Assembly: GCF_051859565.1 (NCBI RefSeq)
Contig: NZ_JBHYFK010000002.1
Location: 124,001-188,000, forward strand
Direction of reading: 5' to 3'
Length of the DNA: 64,000 nt
Source of the DNA: Glycocaulis sp051859565
GTDB taxonomy: Bacteria; Pseudomonadota; Alphaproteobacteria; Caulobacterales; Maricaulaceae
The notes below the pieces were generated by a model that was given only the letters and a program-made list of their open reading frames with translations, did no database searches and was not told the DNA's origin. Below are positions 8,413-16,717 of the stretch, in pieces. The stretch's first letter is position 1. The number at the start of each line of letters is the position of its first letter. The translations under genes were made by a program, and so were the position numbers.

Positions 8413-10137
8413 GTGCAGATGAGAATACTGGTGGTGATGTGTGCCGGTGCGGCCATGCTGACATGGCATGGCGCCGCGTTCGGGCAGGGCTGTGAGGTCG
8501 ATCCGGAGCGTGTCGAGGCGCTTGATCTGGCGGCGCTGGAGCTGGAGCCTTCAGAGCAGGTCGCGCTTTATTTTGACCTTGCGGACTGGCAGGCGGAGTG
8601 CGGCGATGTCGCGCGCGCACGCAGTGCCTACGAAACGGCGCGTACGCTGATTGCCTCTGCCGACAGGGTTGAAGGCGCGTGGGCGCATGGGCTGATCAAC
8701 GAGGCAAGGATGGAGATGGCGCAGGGCCGGTTCGACCGGGCGCGCGAAATTCTCGATGAAGCCTATGCGGTGCTGGAGGAGGCGGGCGCCTTGCGGGCGC
8801 GCGACTTCCTCTACCTGATGGAGACAGCCTTGGCTGTCGAGGCGGCGGCGTCCGGGGCGGGAGCAGCGCACAGCCTTGAAGGCGCGCAGGCCGAGCTCGC
8901 CGTCCTGCGCGCGCGCATTGCCCGCGAGGACGAGGAGGCATTGACGCGCGATCCCGGCGCGGGTGCCGATGCAGACCATGTAATCGTGCCGGTGTTCTAC
9001 GGGACCAACCGGGTGCGTACGGGGTCTGAGGATCCCAACGCCTTCTACGGGGTTACGGCAGCGCCGCTGGATCTGGGCGTAGTCACCGTCTCGGTGCCGC
9101 GCAATCGTGAGGTCGGCTCGATCCCGCGCAGGCGTGATTATCCCGGTGATCTGGACCAGTACCGGGCAGGCTATTTCATCCTTGAACGCGTGGAGCCCTT
9201 TGCTGACGATTATGTCTTCACCCGCGCGCTCGGCACGGCGATGGATGCATCAGAGCGGCGCGAGCTGCTCGTCTTCATTCACGGCTTCAATTCAGACTTT
9301 CGCGGCGCGGCGGAGCGTGCAGCGCAGCTCGCAGTCGATCTGGAGATTGACGGGGTGCCAGCGCTCTATTCCTGGCCGTCGCGGGCGTCATTGCTGGGCT
9401 ATCTTGCCGACGGGCGCGAGGTGAATGACGCCAATATCCGTGACCTTGTGGACTATCTCTACCTGCTCATGAATGGCGCGAATGCGGACCGCATCCATAT
9501 CGTCGCGCATTCGATGGGCAACCGCTTTCTGGCGCGCGCCCTTGATCAGTTGGCCGACACCTATCCCAACCCGCCCGAACCGCTCTTTGATCAGGTCGTA
9601 TGGGCCTCGCCGGACGTGGATGCTGAGGAGTTCATGGACCTGTTGCCGCGCATCGATCATCTGGCCAGCGGCATGACGCTGTATGCCTCCAGCCGTGACC
9701 GCGCCCTGCTGCTGTCGCGCCGGATCAATGGCGGCAATGCGCGTGCTGGCGATTCCAGCCCGCCCTACCCGGTCGTGGTTGCAGGCCTCAGCACGGTGGA
9801 CACCACGGCGGCAGGCGGGCGCGGGCTTGGCCATTCGGACTATGCCGGCCCTGCCATGGACGATTTCCGGGCGCTGATATGGCTGTCCTTGAGCCCGGAA
9901 GAGCGCTGCATCCTGCACACCAATACAGGTGAGCTGGGACAGTTCTACGCGGTGGCCCCGCAAACCGGCGGCCGTTGCGAGCCGGACGTGTTCAAATACT
10001 CCATCACCGCCCTGCGCCGCGGCGGTGATGGCGAACCGATGGAGTTGCTGCAGAGCGCTGCGGCCCTGTCGGGAACGGCGATTGCCGGCCGGCTGGACGA
10101 TGTCCGCCAGCTGATCGCCCGGCTGACGGGAGGCTGA
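8413..10137 (+). CDS. Exported TPR-like plus DUF900 alpha/beta hydrolase
   Basis: A 574-residue protein with a signal peptide (ILVVMCAGAAMLTWHGAAFGQ). Residues about 25-190 are helical repeats resembling TPRs (ARSAYETARTLI, DRAREILDEAYAVL). A DUF900-type alpha/beta hydrolase follows: VPVFYGTNR, LLVFIHGFNSDFRGA (oxyanion region), PALYSWPSR, and the nucleophile elbow IVAHSMGNR. An acidic residue (PDVDAEEF) and a late His are plausible triad members. DUF900 enzymes are uncharacterised esterase or lipase-like proteins. The GTG at 8413 lies 6 nt after GGGG; an ATG at 8419 is the alternative. The gene is divergent from CHAT1 with a shared control region, which suggests joint function. The reaction is unknown. 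Confidence 0.82.
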   Translation: MQMRILVVMCAGAAMLTWHGAAFGQGCEVDPERVEALDLAALELEPSEQVALYFDLADWQAECGDVARARSAYETARTLIASADRVEGAWAHGLINEARMEMAQGRFDRAREILDEAYAVLEEAGALRARDFLYLMETALAVEAAASGAGAAHSLEGAQAELAVLRARIAREDEEALTRDPGAGADADHVIVPVFYGTNRVRTGSEDPNAFYGVTAAPLDLGVVTVSVPRNREVGSIPRRRDYPGDLDQYRAGYFILERVEPFADDYVFTRALGTAMDASERRELLVFIHGFNSDFRGAAERAAQLAVDLEIDGVPALYSWPSRASLLGYLADGREVNDANIRDLVDYLYLLMNGANADRIHIVAHSMGNRFLARALDQLADTYPNPPEPLFDQVVWASPDVDAEEFMDLLPRIDHLASGMTLYASSRDRALLLSRRINGGNARAGDSSPPYPVVVAGLSTVDTTAAGGRGLGHSDYAGPAMDDFRALIWLSLSPEERCILHTNTGELGQFYAVAPQTGGRCEPDVFKYSITALRRGGDGEPMELLQSAAALSGTAIAGRLDDVRQLIARLTGG

Positions 10138-10162
10138 CGGCAGGGGTTTGGTGGCGGGATGT

Positions 10163-10200
10163 CCTCCCCCGTTTACGGGGGAGGTGTCAGCGCAGCTGAC
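10163..10200. repeat. REP-like palindromic element, left copy
   Basis: Two adjacent hairpins: CCTCCCCCGT TT ACGGGGGAGG (10163-10184, perfect 10-bp stem) and GTCAGC GCA GCTGAC (10186-10200, perfect 6-bp stem), followed by GGAGGGGGG. This is the layout of the CTCCCCC/GGGGGAG interspersed repeats common in alphaproteobacterial genomes. It begins 25 bp after the hydrolase stop codon. Confidence 0.7.
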
Positions 10201-10209
10201 GGAGGGGGG

Positions 10210-10333
10210 AAACTTTTCTTTTCAAAATCCCCCCCCCCCCGGGCGGCGGGCCCCACCCCCCCCCCCCCGGGGGGGGGCCCACAAACCCCCCGTGCACGGC
10301 CCCCCCACTTTTCTTTTCAAAATCCCCCCCCCT
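10210..10333. repeat. Direct repeats and long poly-C/poly-G tracts
   Basis: The sequence ACTTTTCTTTTCAAAATC followed by a run of C occurs twice in direct orientation, from about 10212 and from about 10308. Between the copies are C-runs of more than ten bases and a C-tract abutting a G-tract near 10255-10278 that could form a long hairpin. No convincing gene is present. Tract lengths this long are easily miscalled, so exact lengths should be treated with care. Confidence 0.6.
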
Positions 10334-10334
10334 C

Positions 10335-10370
10335 GGTCCTTCGGACCACTCCCCCCGCAGGCGGGGGGAG
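10335..10370. repeat. REP-like palindromic element, right inverted copy
   Basis: GGTCC TTC GGACC (10335-10347) followed by CTCCCCCCGC AG GCGGGGGGAG (10349-10370, perfect 10-bp stem). The order of small and large hairpins is opposite to the element at 10163-10200, so the two form an inverted pair around the poly-C region, like a bacterial interspersed mosaic element. It ends 30 bp from the stop of the second CHAT gene. Confidence 0.68.
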
Positions 10371-10400
10371 ACAACAAGCAGGCGCTTTCCAGGTCCCCCA

Positions 10401-12164
10401 TCACTCCGCCGGGCGGTTCTGCCCGACCAGCACGAAGGGCGCCCACATCGCCGGATGCGCAAACTGCGGGTCATCCATCATGGACAGCATGGACTGACGC
10501 AGCGCTTCTGCGCGCCCCGCTGACGGATCGGCGTTCATCGCCGAGAGTGTGCCGGTGGTGATGCGCCGCGCGGCGGCGTCATCGACAACCCAGTGCGAGA
10601 CCAGCAGGGCCCGCGCGCCGGCATAGAAGAAGGCGCTGGCAAGGCCTGACAGACTATCCGCGCCTGCGCCGCCGGGTGCTGCCGTATTGCAGGCCGAGAG
10701 GATCACCCAGTCGGCATCCAGCGTCAGGTCGCGTGCGATCTCGGAGGCCGTCAGCAGACCGTCATCGCCCTCGCTGGCCTGTGCAGGCGGGGTGAGGACC
10801 AGAGCCGGCTCGGTCAGGCCGGGCAGCTCATCAGCGATCAGGCCATGCGTGGCAAAGGCGATGACCTGCCGGTTCGACAGGTCGGCCGTGCTGCGCAGAT
10901 TGGCTTCGGTTGCTCCGTCGCCGACCAGCAGATCCTGGCTCGGTTGCGCGCCAAAGGCTTCTGCCAGCGCGATGAGTTCGGGGCGGGTATTGGGCAGGGC
11001 GCTCAAGGCACGCACCGCCTCGACATCAGCCAGAAATACGCCGTCTGTGGACGCGCTGGCATTGAACACGCCGCGTGTGCCGCCGCCGCGCTGCTGCGGG
11101 CCGGAACTTGCCGGTGCGCGTTCACAGCCAGCACCGGCGCGCGCGCCAATGCAGGGATCACCGACGCCAAGGAAGGGCGCAGAGGCGCGGCTTGCCCCGA
11201 AACGCGTCAGCGCGCGCAAGGAAGCCGGTGAGGGCAGCACGGTCATGGCATAGCGCCGTCCCAGCCAGGCGGTCTGGCGCAGCGCGTCCACGTCGCTGTC
11301 TGCGCCTGATGGCGGCTCTGTGACCAGCAAGGCGAGCGGCAGGCTGGAAAGCGCGCCGGAGGGGATGGCATAGACATGCGCCTTGCCCTCAAGGCGCGCT
11401 TCGATTGGCGCCAGAAGCTGCTGATAGAGCTGGAAGGCGGCCTGCCGGTCGAACACGGGCAGGCCTGCGGCGGCGCTGCTGGTCTGTACGGCCACAGCGT
11501 TCCAGGGGCCCCGCCCGTGATCGAGATCGACGCCCTGACGCAACAGGTCCACCGCCTCGCCAAGCTCGGCTGCTGTTACCTCGACGCGCGCCCAGTCGAT
11601 ACCGTCCCGGTCAATCGCAAAGACGAAGGTGGAGCGGTCACCGGCGAGGATCAGGATGAGGGCCTCGTCAGCGCGCAGCAGGGCCTGCGTCGCCTCGACC
11701 GATAGCGGCTGGGGACTGGTGAGCTGGGCGTATTCAGGAAAGTCGCGCGACAATGTGGCGTCGATTTCGCCAAGGCGGCCAGAGGCGGTATCCAGCGCGC
11801 TGCGCGCCGTGGCCGTGGCCTCCTCACGCGAAGCCGGGTCGGTAATGGCAAGGGCTTCATAGAGGGCGCGTTCGGCGGCGTTGCGCTGGTCCGCCATGCG
11901 GCGGCGCTCGGCGACAAGCAGGCCCAGCGCGTCGTCACCGGAGGCAAAGCGGGCCCCGACCTGCGAGAGTGCGCGTGCTGCCGAGGTCTGGATTGCCCAC
12001 TGGGCGGCCCAATAGCCTTCGGCCCGCAGGCAGGCGTACTCCATCGAGCCTTCCGGGCAGGCGTCAGACCCTTGCGCAAAGCCTGCACTGGTAAAGGCCG
12101 CCCCGGCAAGGCAGGTCGATGCCAGAAGGGTGCGGACGAAGTTCGATATGGGGCGGGTCAGCAT
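10401..12164 (-). CDS. Exported CHAT-domain caspase-clan protease (CHAT2)
   Basis: A 587-residue protein with a signal peptide (FVRTLLASTCLAGAAFTSAGFAQ). It lacks the TPR array of the 974-residue CHAT protein. Instead, about 200 residues of helical sequence precede the CHAT domain (about 210-587). The dyad is intact: FATHGL (His440) and LSACNT (Cys492), and the domain ends GARALLVSHWVV. The ATG at 12164 is chosen over upstream in-frame starts because it lies 4 nt after the TPR gene stop with GAAGGG before it. It is the last gene of the caspase - TPR - CHAT operon, so the TPR protein immediately upstream may supply in trans the repeats that CHAT1 carries in cis. Confidence 0.87.
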   Translation of the reverse strand: MLTRPISNFVRTLLASTCLAGAAFTSAGFAQGSDACPEGSMEYACLRAEGYWAAQWAIQTSAARALSQVGARFASGDDALGLLVAERRRMADQRNAAERALYEALAITDPASREEATATARSALDTASGRLGEIDATLSRDFPEYAQLTSPQPLSVEATQALLRADEALILILAGDRSTFVFAIDRDGIDWARVEVTAAELGEAVDLLRQGVDLDHGRGPWNAVAVQTSSAAAGLPVFDRQAAFQLYQQLLAPIEARLEGKAHVYAIPSGALSSLPLALLVTEPPSGADSDVDALRQTAWLGRRYAMTVLPSPASLRALTRFGASRASAPFLGVGDPCIGARAGAGCERAPASSGPQQRGGGTRGVFNASASTDGVFLADVEAVRALSALPNTRPELIALAEAFGAQPSQDLLVGDGATEANLRSTADLSNRQVIAFATHGLIADELPGLTEPALVLTPPAQASEGDDGLLTASEIARDLTLDADWVILSACNTAAPGGAGADSLSGLASAFFYAGARALLVSHWVVDDAAARRITTGTLSAMNADPSAGRAEALRQSMLSMMDDPQFAHPAMWAPFVLVGQNRPAE

Positions 12165-12168
12165 GAAA

Positions 12169-14169
12169 TTACCCTTCATTGTGTGCAGCGGCCCAGGCTG
12201 CTTCTGTGTGGAGCTGGAACATGTCGTTGCGGCGCACGATGAGCGCGCTGGCTGCGGTGTCGGTGCTGGCCGATTGGGCACCATCCAGCGCGGCGCTGAC
12301 GATGGATCTGGAGGCCGTGCGATAGAGTTGCAGCGCCTCGGCGGGACGGTTCATATGCCGCAGGAACAGCCAGGCGAGGTTCGCACGCGCGACGAGAAGA
12401 GCGGTATGGGTTTCCGGGACACGTCCCGTCAGGCCATCCAGCCCGCCGCGCATCAGGCTTTCCGCGCCCTCATAATCACCGGCAAGGCCCAGCGTCGTTC
12501 CCGCATTGGCAAAGGCGCGCACGGCCTCCGGGTGATTGGCGCCCAGCGTTTCGCGATACAGGCCGAGGGCGCGCACCTGTAGCGCCGAGGCTTCGTCCAG
12601 CTGTCCTTGTGCACGGATGGACCCCGCAAGATTCTCAAGGCTCATGGCGATGGAAAGCGGCTGGCCCTCCGCTTCTGCTGCGGCCAGCGAAGCCCGGTAC
12701 AGCGTTTCGGCGTCAGCCAGACGGCCAAGCATGCGCAAGCTGCCCGCCAGATTGCTTTCCAGCGCGCCAATAATGGCTGCCCGCCCGGCATCATCCAGGC
12801 CTTGTGCCTCTGACAGGGCGCGCCTCTGCAGGCTTTCCGCCTCCTGATAGCGGCCCTGATCGAAGAGGGCCGACGCCAGAAAGCTCATCGCGGAAACAGT
12901 CTGGGAAGTGCCCGAGCCAAACGCCGCTTCGCTCTCTGACAGGGCCTGTTGCAATAGCGGTTCGGCGTCGCGCGCACGCCCCGCCATTTGCAAGGCCCTG
13001 CCCAAACGTTGCCGCAGGGTGGCCACGTGGCGCGGATTGGCTGTGGCGGCCCCTTCCAGCGCGGCAAGCGCGTCCTGCTGGAAATGTATCGCGTCCTCGT
13101 AGCGGCCAAGGTCCAGATAGGCCTGCCCCAACCCGCTGACAATGTCGGCACTTTCCGGCGCGCCCTCGCCATAGGCGGCTGTTTCGATCGCCAGGGCGTT
13201 TTCCAGCAGGGGACGCGCCTCTGCAGGGCGGCCAAGCGAGAGATAGGCGCTGGCGAGATTGCCCATGGCTGCGGCGGTGTTGGGATGGTCGGCGCCGAAA
13301 ATGGAGCGCATGCGCTCCAGCGCGGACTGGTAGCCGGCAAGTGCTGCCTCCGGTCCGCCCTGATGGCGCTGAACGGAGGTGAGATTATTCTCCACCACTG
13401 CCAGATAGCGGTGAGAAGGGGAGATGGCCTCGAAAATCGCGCGGGCGCGTGTGAGAGCGTTTTGCGCGTCGGGGTGGCGGCGGGTCTGGTTATAGACCTC
13501 GGCCAGATTGACCCAGGCGACGCCTGCGCCTTCGCTGCGCCCGGAGCCTGCCTCTTCATGGGCGGCAAGCACCTGCAGGAAGCCGGTCTCCGCACTAGCA
13601 TAATCGCCCGCTTGATAGGCCGTGACGGCTGCATTGTTGAGGCCGTCGAGCGAGTTGCTGCCAGCGCTGGCGCTGACACCAGCAGACGCGGGCGCAGGCT
13701 GATGCTGCGGCCCGGGAGCAGGCGGCGCGCCGGCCGGTGCGCCGGGATTCTGGCGGTCGCGGGCCATCCCGATCGCGCGCTGAATGCCCGGCCGGCGGGT
13801 ATTCCCCGGATCAATCTCGGCGAGGATCTCGTCAGCGACCTGCAGCACTTCGAGCGCTTCGGCAAACCGGCCCTGACCCAGCATGGCCATGCCCATATTG
13901 GCGCCTGCCACCGCAGACAAGGGATGATCGAGTCCCAGATGGCGGTGATAGATCAGGAAGGCGGCCTCGAACTCGCGCGTGGCGGTACGAAAATCGCTTT
14001 CCCGGAAGGCAGTTTCGGCGGCGGCGTTGTGGCGCTCAATCGCGGCTATGTCCTGCGGGGGAATGTTCGCCTGCTGGAGCGTGGCAGCGCTGAGCGTGCC
14101 GGCGTGGGCCGGGATGGCGGAAGCCAGTGACAGTCCTATCAGCGCACTGGCAAGGAGTGCTTTGTACAT
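12169..14169 (-). CDS. Exported kinesin-light-chain-type TPR protein
   Basis: A 666-residue protein: signal peptide MYKALLASALIGLSLASAIPAHA, then a long run of roughly 42-residue TPRs (HPNTAAAMGNLASAYLSLGR, HPEAVRAFANAGTTLGLAGD and others) with a Pro/Ala-rich break near residues 140-175. No catalytic domain is visible. TPR arrays of this kind bind peptides or scaffold complexes. It sits between the caspase gene (4 nt upstream) and CHAT2 (4 nt downstream) in one tightly packed operon, so a scaffold or substrate-presenting role for these proteases is the simplest reading. That role is inferred from context only. Confidence 0.82.
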   Translation of the reverse strand: MYKALLASALIGLSLASAIPAHAGTLSAATLQQANIPPQDIAAIERHNAAAETAFRESDFRTATREFEAAFLIYHRHLGLDHPLSAVAGANMGMAMLGQGRFAEALEVLQVADEILAEIDPGNTRRPGIQRAIGMARDRQNPGAPAGAPPAPGPQHQPAPASAGVSASAGSNSLDGLNNAAVTAYQAGDYASAETGFLQVLAAHEEAGSGRSEGAGVAWVNLAEVYNQTRRHPDAQNALTRARAIFEAISPSHRYLAVVENNLTSVQRHQGGPEAALAGYQSALERMRSIFGADHPNTAAAMGNLASAYLSLGRPAEARPLLENALAIETAAYGEGAPESADIVSGLGQAYLDLGRYEDAIHFQQDALAALEGAATANPRHVATLRQRLGRALQMAGRARDAEPLLQQALSESEAAFGSGTSQTVSAMSFLASALFDQGRYQEAESLQRRALSEAQGLDDAGRAAIIGALESNLAGSLRMLGRLADAETLYRASLAAAEAEGQPLSIAMSLENLAGSIRAQGQLDEASALQVRALGLYRETLGANHPEAVRAFANAGTTLGLAGDYEGAESLMRGGLDGLTGRVPETHTALLVARANLAWLFLRHMNRPAEALQLYRTASRSIVSAALDGAQSASTDTAASALIVRRNDMFQLHTEAAWAAAHNEG

Positions 14170-14173
14170 CGCT

Positions 14174-16504
14174 TCAGTTTTCCCCGCCCGGCGGGATCAG
14201 CCGCCACTGGAACAGTATGGTGCCGGCCTGCGCATCGAGAGCCGGGCGTGCGCGCGCGCTGCGGGTGGCAGCGCCGCCAAAGGCGGCCATGCTCATCAGC
14301 TGGCCGAGAGGGGATCGCTGTGCATCGTTCACGGCGGCATCGGCGGACCGGCTGAGGCTGGCTTGTGTCAGGAAGCTGAAATCCATCGGGATCGCCGCGT
14401 CCGGCTCGCGCTCCACCGCCAGCAGGACAAGCCGTTCCAGGCCCGCACTTGCCGGATAGCCGCTCGTCCAGTCAAAGGTACGAAGCCCGGCCCACACTAT
14501 GCGCGGCTGCTCTCCCGGCTCGATGCGGGTGGACGTGCTGGCGCCGAGGAAGGGCAGGCGGTAAATGCCTGCCTGGCTATCGATATAGAGCGGGGTGACG
14601 TCGATCGCCCGGCTGCCCGTATTGGTCAGGCGGATATAGACGATGTCGCAATGGCCAAGTTCCAGCGCGTTGAGATCACTGGTGCCGAGCTCTTCAAAGG
14701 ATACCGCACCGGCTGGAATGGCGGACGGGTCGGGCAGGGAGCAGGCCCAGTCATCGGCCGCACGGGCACTGGCGGTCAGGCGCGGCGGGGTGGCTCGCCA
14801 GACAAAGGCCTCATGGCGCAGGTTTTCCAGCCCGTTAGCCCCTTGCAGGGCGCTGGCGGCATTGAGGATGTTGCGGACCCGGGCCAGCTTCTGCAGTTCA
14901 CCCTCAATCTGGCTCATCAGCGCATCGGCGGTTGATGTGTCGTCAATAGCGATATGCGCGGAGCGCTCGCGGCCAGTCGCGATGATGTCGGGCTCGCCGC
15001 GCAATAGCCAGATGGCGTCATCCTGCACGCGGATACGCACGTCGGCAGGCTCGCCGGGATCACGGAAATCTATGGGCGCGATCAGCGTTTCCGGGTTGGC
15101 CTGCGCCAGCCGGGCGAGTGCCTCAAGGGCTGTCTGCTCGCGCGCATTCACATCCAAGCTTGCCTCTTCCACCGATACGGAAAGCGACAGGCGCACGCCG
15201 GGGTCGGCCAGCCGGGCCGTCATATAGGCGGTACGTCCGGGCAGGGCGCGAGCCGCCTCGTTGTTCTCGAAGGCGGTCAGGACGGCGCGGGTCGCGGTCT
15301 GTCCTACGTCTACCGCCTCGACGAAATAGGGTCCGGGGAAGGAGGGGTGGGGGCCTTGTGTGTCCGGGTCGCGCACGATGATCTCGAACACGGCGCCTTC
15401 GCCAACGCCTTCCAGAAAGCCGGCCTCGATCTCGGCAGTGTCGCGGGCCAGAAACCGGGCATGCCATTGCGGAGAGCGCATCGCACCCCCCTGGCCCAGC
15501 AGCGCGCGGTCAAGATCGCCCTCGAACAGGGGCGCTGGCGCCCGGCTACCCCAGTCATTGTATCCGGAGAGGACGCGGTAGGCGAGGTCGCGATAGCTCG
15601 CCACGCCGCCTGCCAGCAGGCCGTTGGCGATGTGGAAGGTCATCACGCCGAAATTATTACGCGCTTCTGCTGCGCCAACCTTGGGCATCAGCCCTTCAAG
15701 GGCGAGTTGGCCGGAATGGGCGGCGTAGAAGGCGACGAAACCGCCTTCTCCCAGTGCAATCGAGGCATCAGGGCGCGGCGAACTTGTTCCTGAGCGTGTC
15801 GTCTGCGCGCGCTGTTCGGCTTCGGTGCGGGCCTCCAGCGGAATGCCCAGCATGTCCTCGGTGACGGCGCGGGTGCGGAACTCGCCGCCTGGCCCCGCGC
15901 CCCGGTTCGCGCCCCCCGAATGGCAGGTGTCCACCACCAGCCAGACGAAGATATTGCGCGCTCTCAAGGCATCGAGAAATTCGCCGATTTCATCATCGAT
16001 CAGCGCATTTCGCACGCCAGCCTGCCGGTCGCCCTGAGCGCCCTCCCAGGAACCGATATCCAGCGGCAGGAATATCTCGTCAAAGCCGTTGGCCTCCGGC
16101 ACAGCTGCGCCTTCTGGCTGGGGCTGGCGCGAACCATGGCCGGAAAAATACACCAGAACTTCATCGCCGGGCCGGGCGCGCTCCAGCATGGCCTCGAACG
16201 CCGCCAGAATCTCATTGCGGTTGGGATCGCCCTGGGCGGTAAAATCAATGCCCGTCTGCTCCAGCCCGTCAGCGAGCACCAGCATGTTGGCATCGGGTAC
16301 GTCATAGGCGCGCAGCGCACGGATCATCAGCGCCACATCATTGCGCGGCCCCAGCAATTCGACGCCCGGCCCGATCCGGTCCTCGTCATAGCCCGAAGCC
16401 CCGATCAGCAGGGCGTGGCGCTGGGGGGTGTCAGCCAGAGCTGCCGCTCCAAGGGCCATCAGACCTGCCAGAACCGTGATGAAGCGTATTGCCGTGCCAA
16501 GCAT
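14174..16504 (-). CDS. Exported caspase-family (clan CD) protease with C-terminal extensions
   Basis: A 776-residue protein: signal peptide (IRFITVLAGLMALGAAALA), then a metacaspase/caspase p20-like domain at about 28-290. The domain opens RHALLIGASGYDED and carries the dyad YFSGHGS (His123) and VVDTCHSGG (Cys194). The remaining 480 residues are beta-rich. They include a long region resembling the DUF4384-type sections of bacterial caspase-like proteins (for example DIVYIRLTNTGSRAIDVTPL), then a C-terminal FQWRLIPPG. It is first gene of the caspase - TPR - CHAT2 operon with 4-nt gaps, and element B lies 75 bp before its start. It may act as initiator or executioner protease in the periplasm; substrates are unknown. 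Confidence 0.87.
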   Translation of the reverse strand: MLGTAIRFITVLAGLMALGAAALADTPQRHALLIGASGYDEDRIGPGVELLGPRNDVALMIRALRAYDVPDANMLVLADGLEQTGIDFTAQGDPNRNEILAAFEAMLERARPGDEVLVYFSGHGSRQPQPEGAAVPEANGFDEIFLPLDIGSWEGAQGDRQAGVRNALIDDEIGEFLDALRARNIFVWLVVDTCHSGGANRGAGPGGEFRTRAVTEDMLGIPLEARTEAEQRAQTTRSGTSSPRPDASIALGEGGFVAFYAAHSGQLALEGLMPKVGAAEARNNFGVMTFHIANGLLAGGVASYRDLAYRVLSGYNDWGSRAPAPLFEGDLDRALLGQGGAMRSPQWHARFLARDTAEIEAGFLEGVGEGAVFEIIVRDPDTQGPHPSFPGPYFVEAVDVGQTATRAVLTAFENNEAARALPGRTAYMTARLADPGVRLSLSVSVEEASLDVNAREQTALEALARLAQANPETLIAPIDFRDPGEPADVRIRVQDDAIWLLRGEPDIIATGRERSAHIAIDDTSTADALMSQIEGELQKLARVRNILNAASALQGANGLENLRHEAFVWRATPPRLTASARAADDWACSLPDPSAIPAGAVSFEELGTSDLNALELGHCDIVYIRLTNTGSRAIDVTPLYIDSQAGIYRLPFLGASTSTRIEPGEQPRIVWAGLRTFDWTSGYPASAGLERLVLLAVEREPDAAIPMDFSFLTQASLSRSADAAVNDAQRSPLGQLMSMAAFGGAATRSARARPALDAQAGTILFQWRLIPPGGEN

Positions 16505-16578
16505 CAGCCTTGCATCCCCTGCTGCATTGTTCCCGTGACCCTAGCGCGGCGCAGGCACTGGCCGCGAGCATATGTTTT

Positions 16579-16595
16579 CTGACAAAGGCCGACAG
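16579..16595 (-). promoter_or_regulatory. TGTC-N6-TGTC direct-repeat element B
   Basis: Read towards the caspase operon (minus strand) the sequence is CTGTCGGCCTTTGTCAG, 75 bp before the caspase start codon. It is nearly identical to element A (8312-8328) and element C (17544-17560) and oriented the same way relative to the protease gene it precedes. Confidence 0.55.
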
Positions 16596-16638
16596 CCATG
16601 TGCTTGCCGCAATGCCCAAAACGGCGAGCGGACGGCGA

Positions 16639-16654
16639 GCGGCCATATGGCCGC
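16639..16654. promoter_or_regulatory. 16-bp perfect palindrome between secreted protein and caspase operon
   Basis: GCGGCCATATGGCCGC is a perfect palindrome in the 213-bp gap, 64 bp past the stop of the CX10C secreted protein. A looser stem CTTCCGG/CCGGAAG lies at 16675-16697. Either could end transcription from the secreted protein gene, or the palindrome could bind a dimeric regulator. No T-run is present. Confidence 0.3.
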
Positions 16655-16717
16655 CGCGCCGTCCGTACTGCCAGCTTCCGGCGGGAGCGTCCGGAAGGCC
16701 GGACAGGTCCCGGGACG

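Noticed and set aside
10210..10333. CRISPR-like direct repeats
   Set aside because: Only two copies, with poly-C between them rather than unique spacers, and no cas genes in the window.
10148..10561. Open frames across the poly-C region
   Set aside because: They translate to Pro/Gly runs created by homopolymers and REP hairpins, and overlap the end of the CHAT2 gene.
5300..16504. CRISPR-associated TPR-CHAT (Craspase) system
   Set aside because: There are no Cas7-11 or other cas genes, and both CHAT proteins carry signal peptides, so they cannot act with a cytoplasmic effector.
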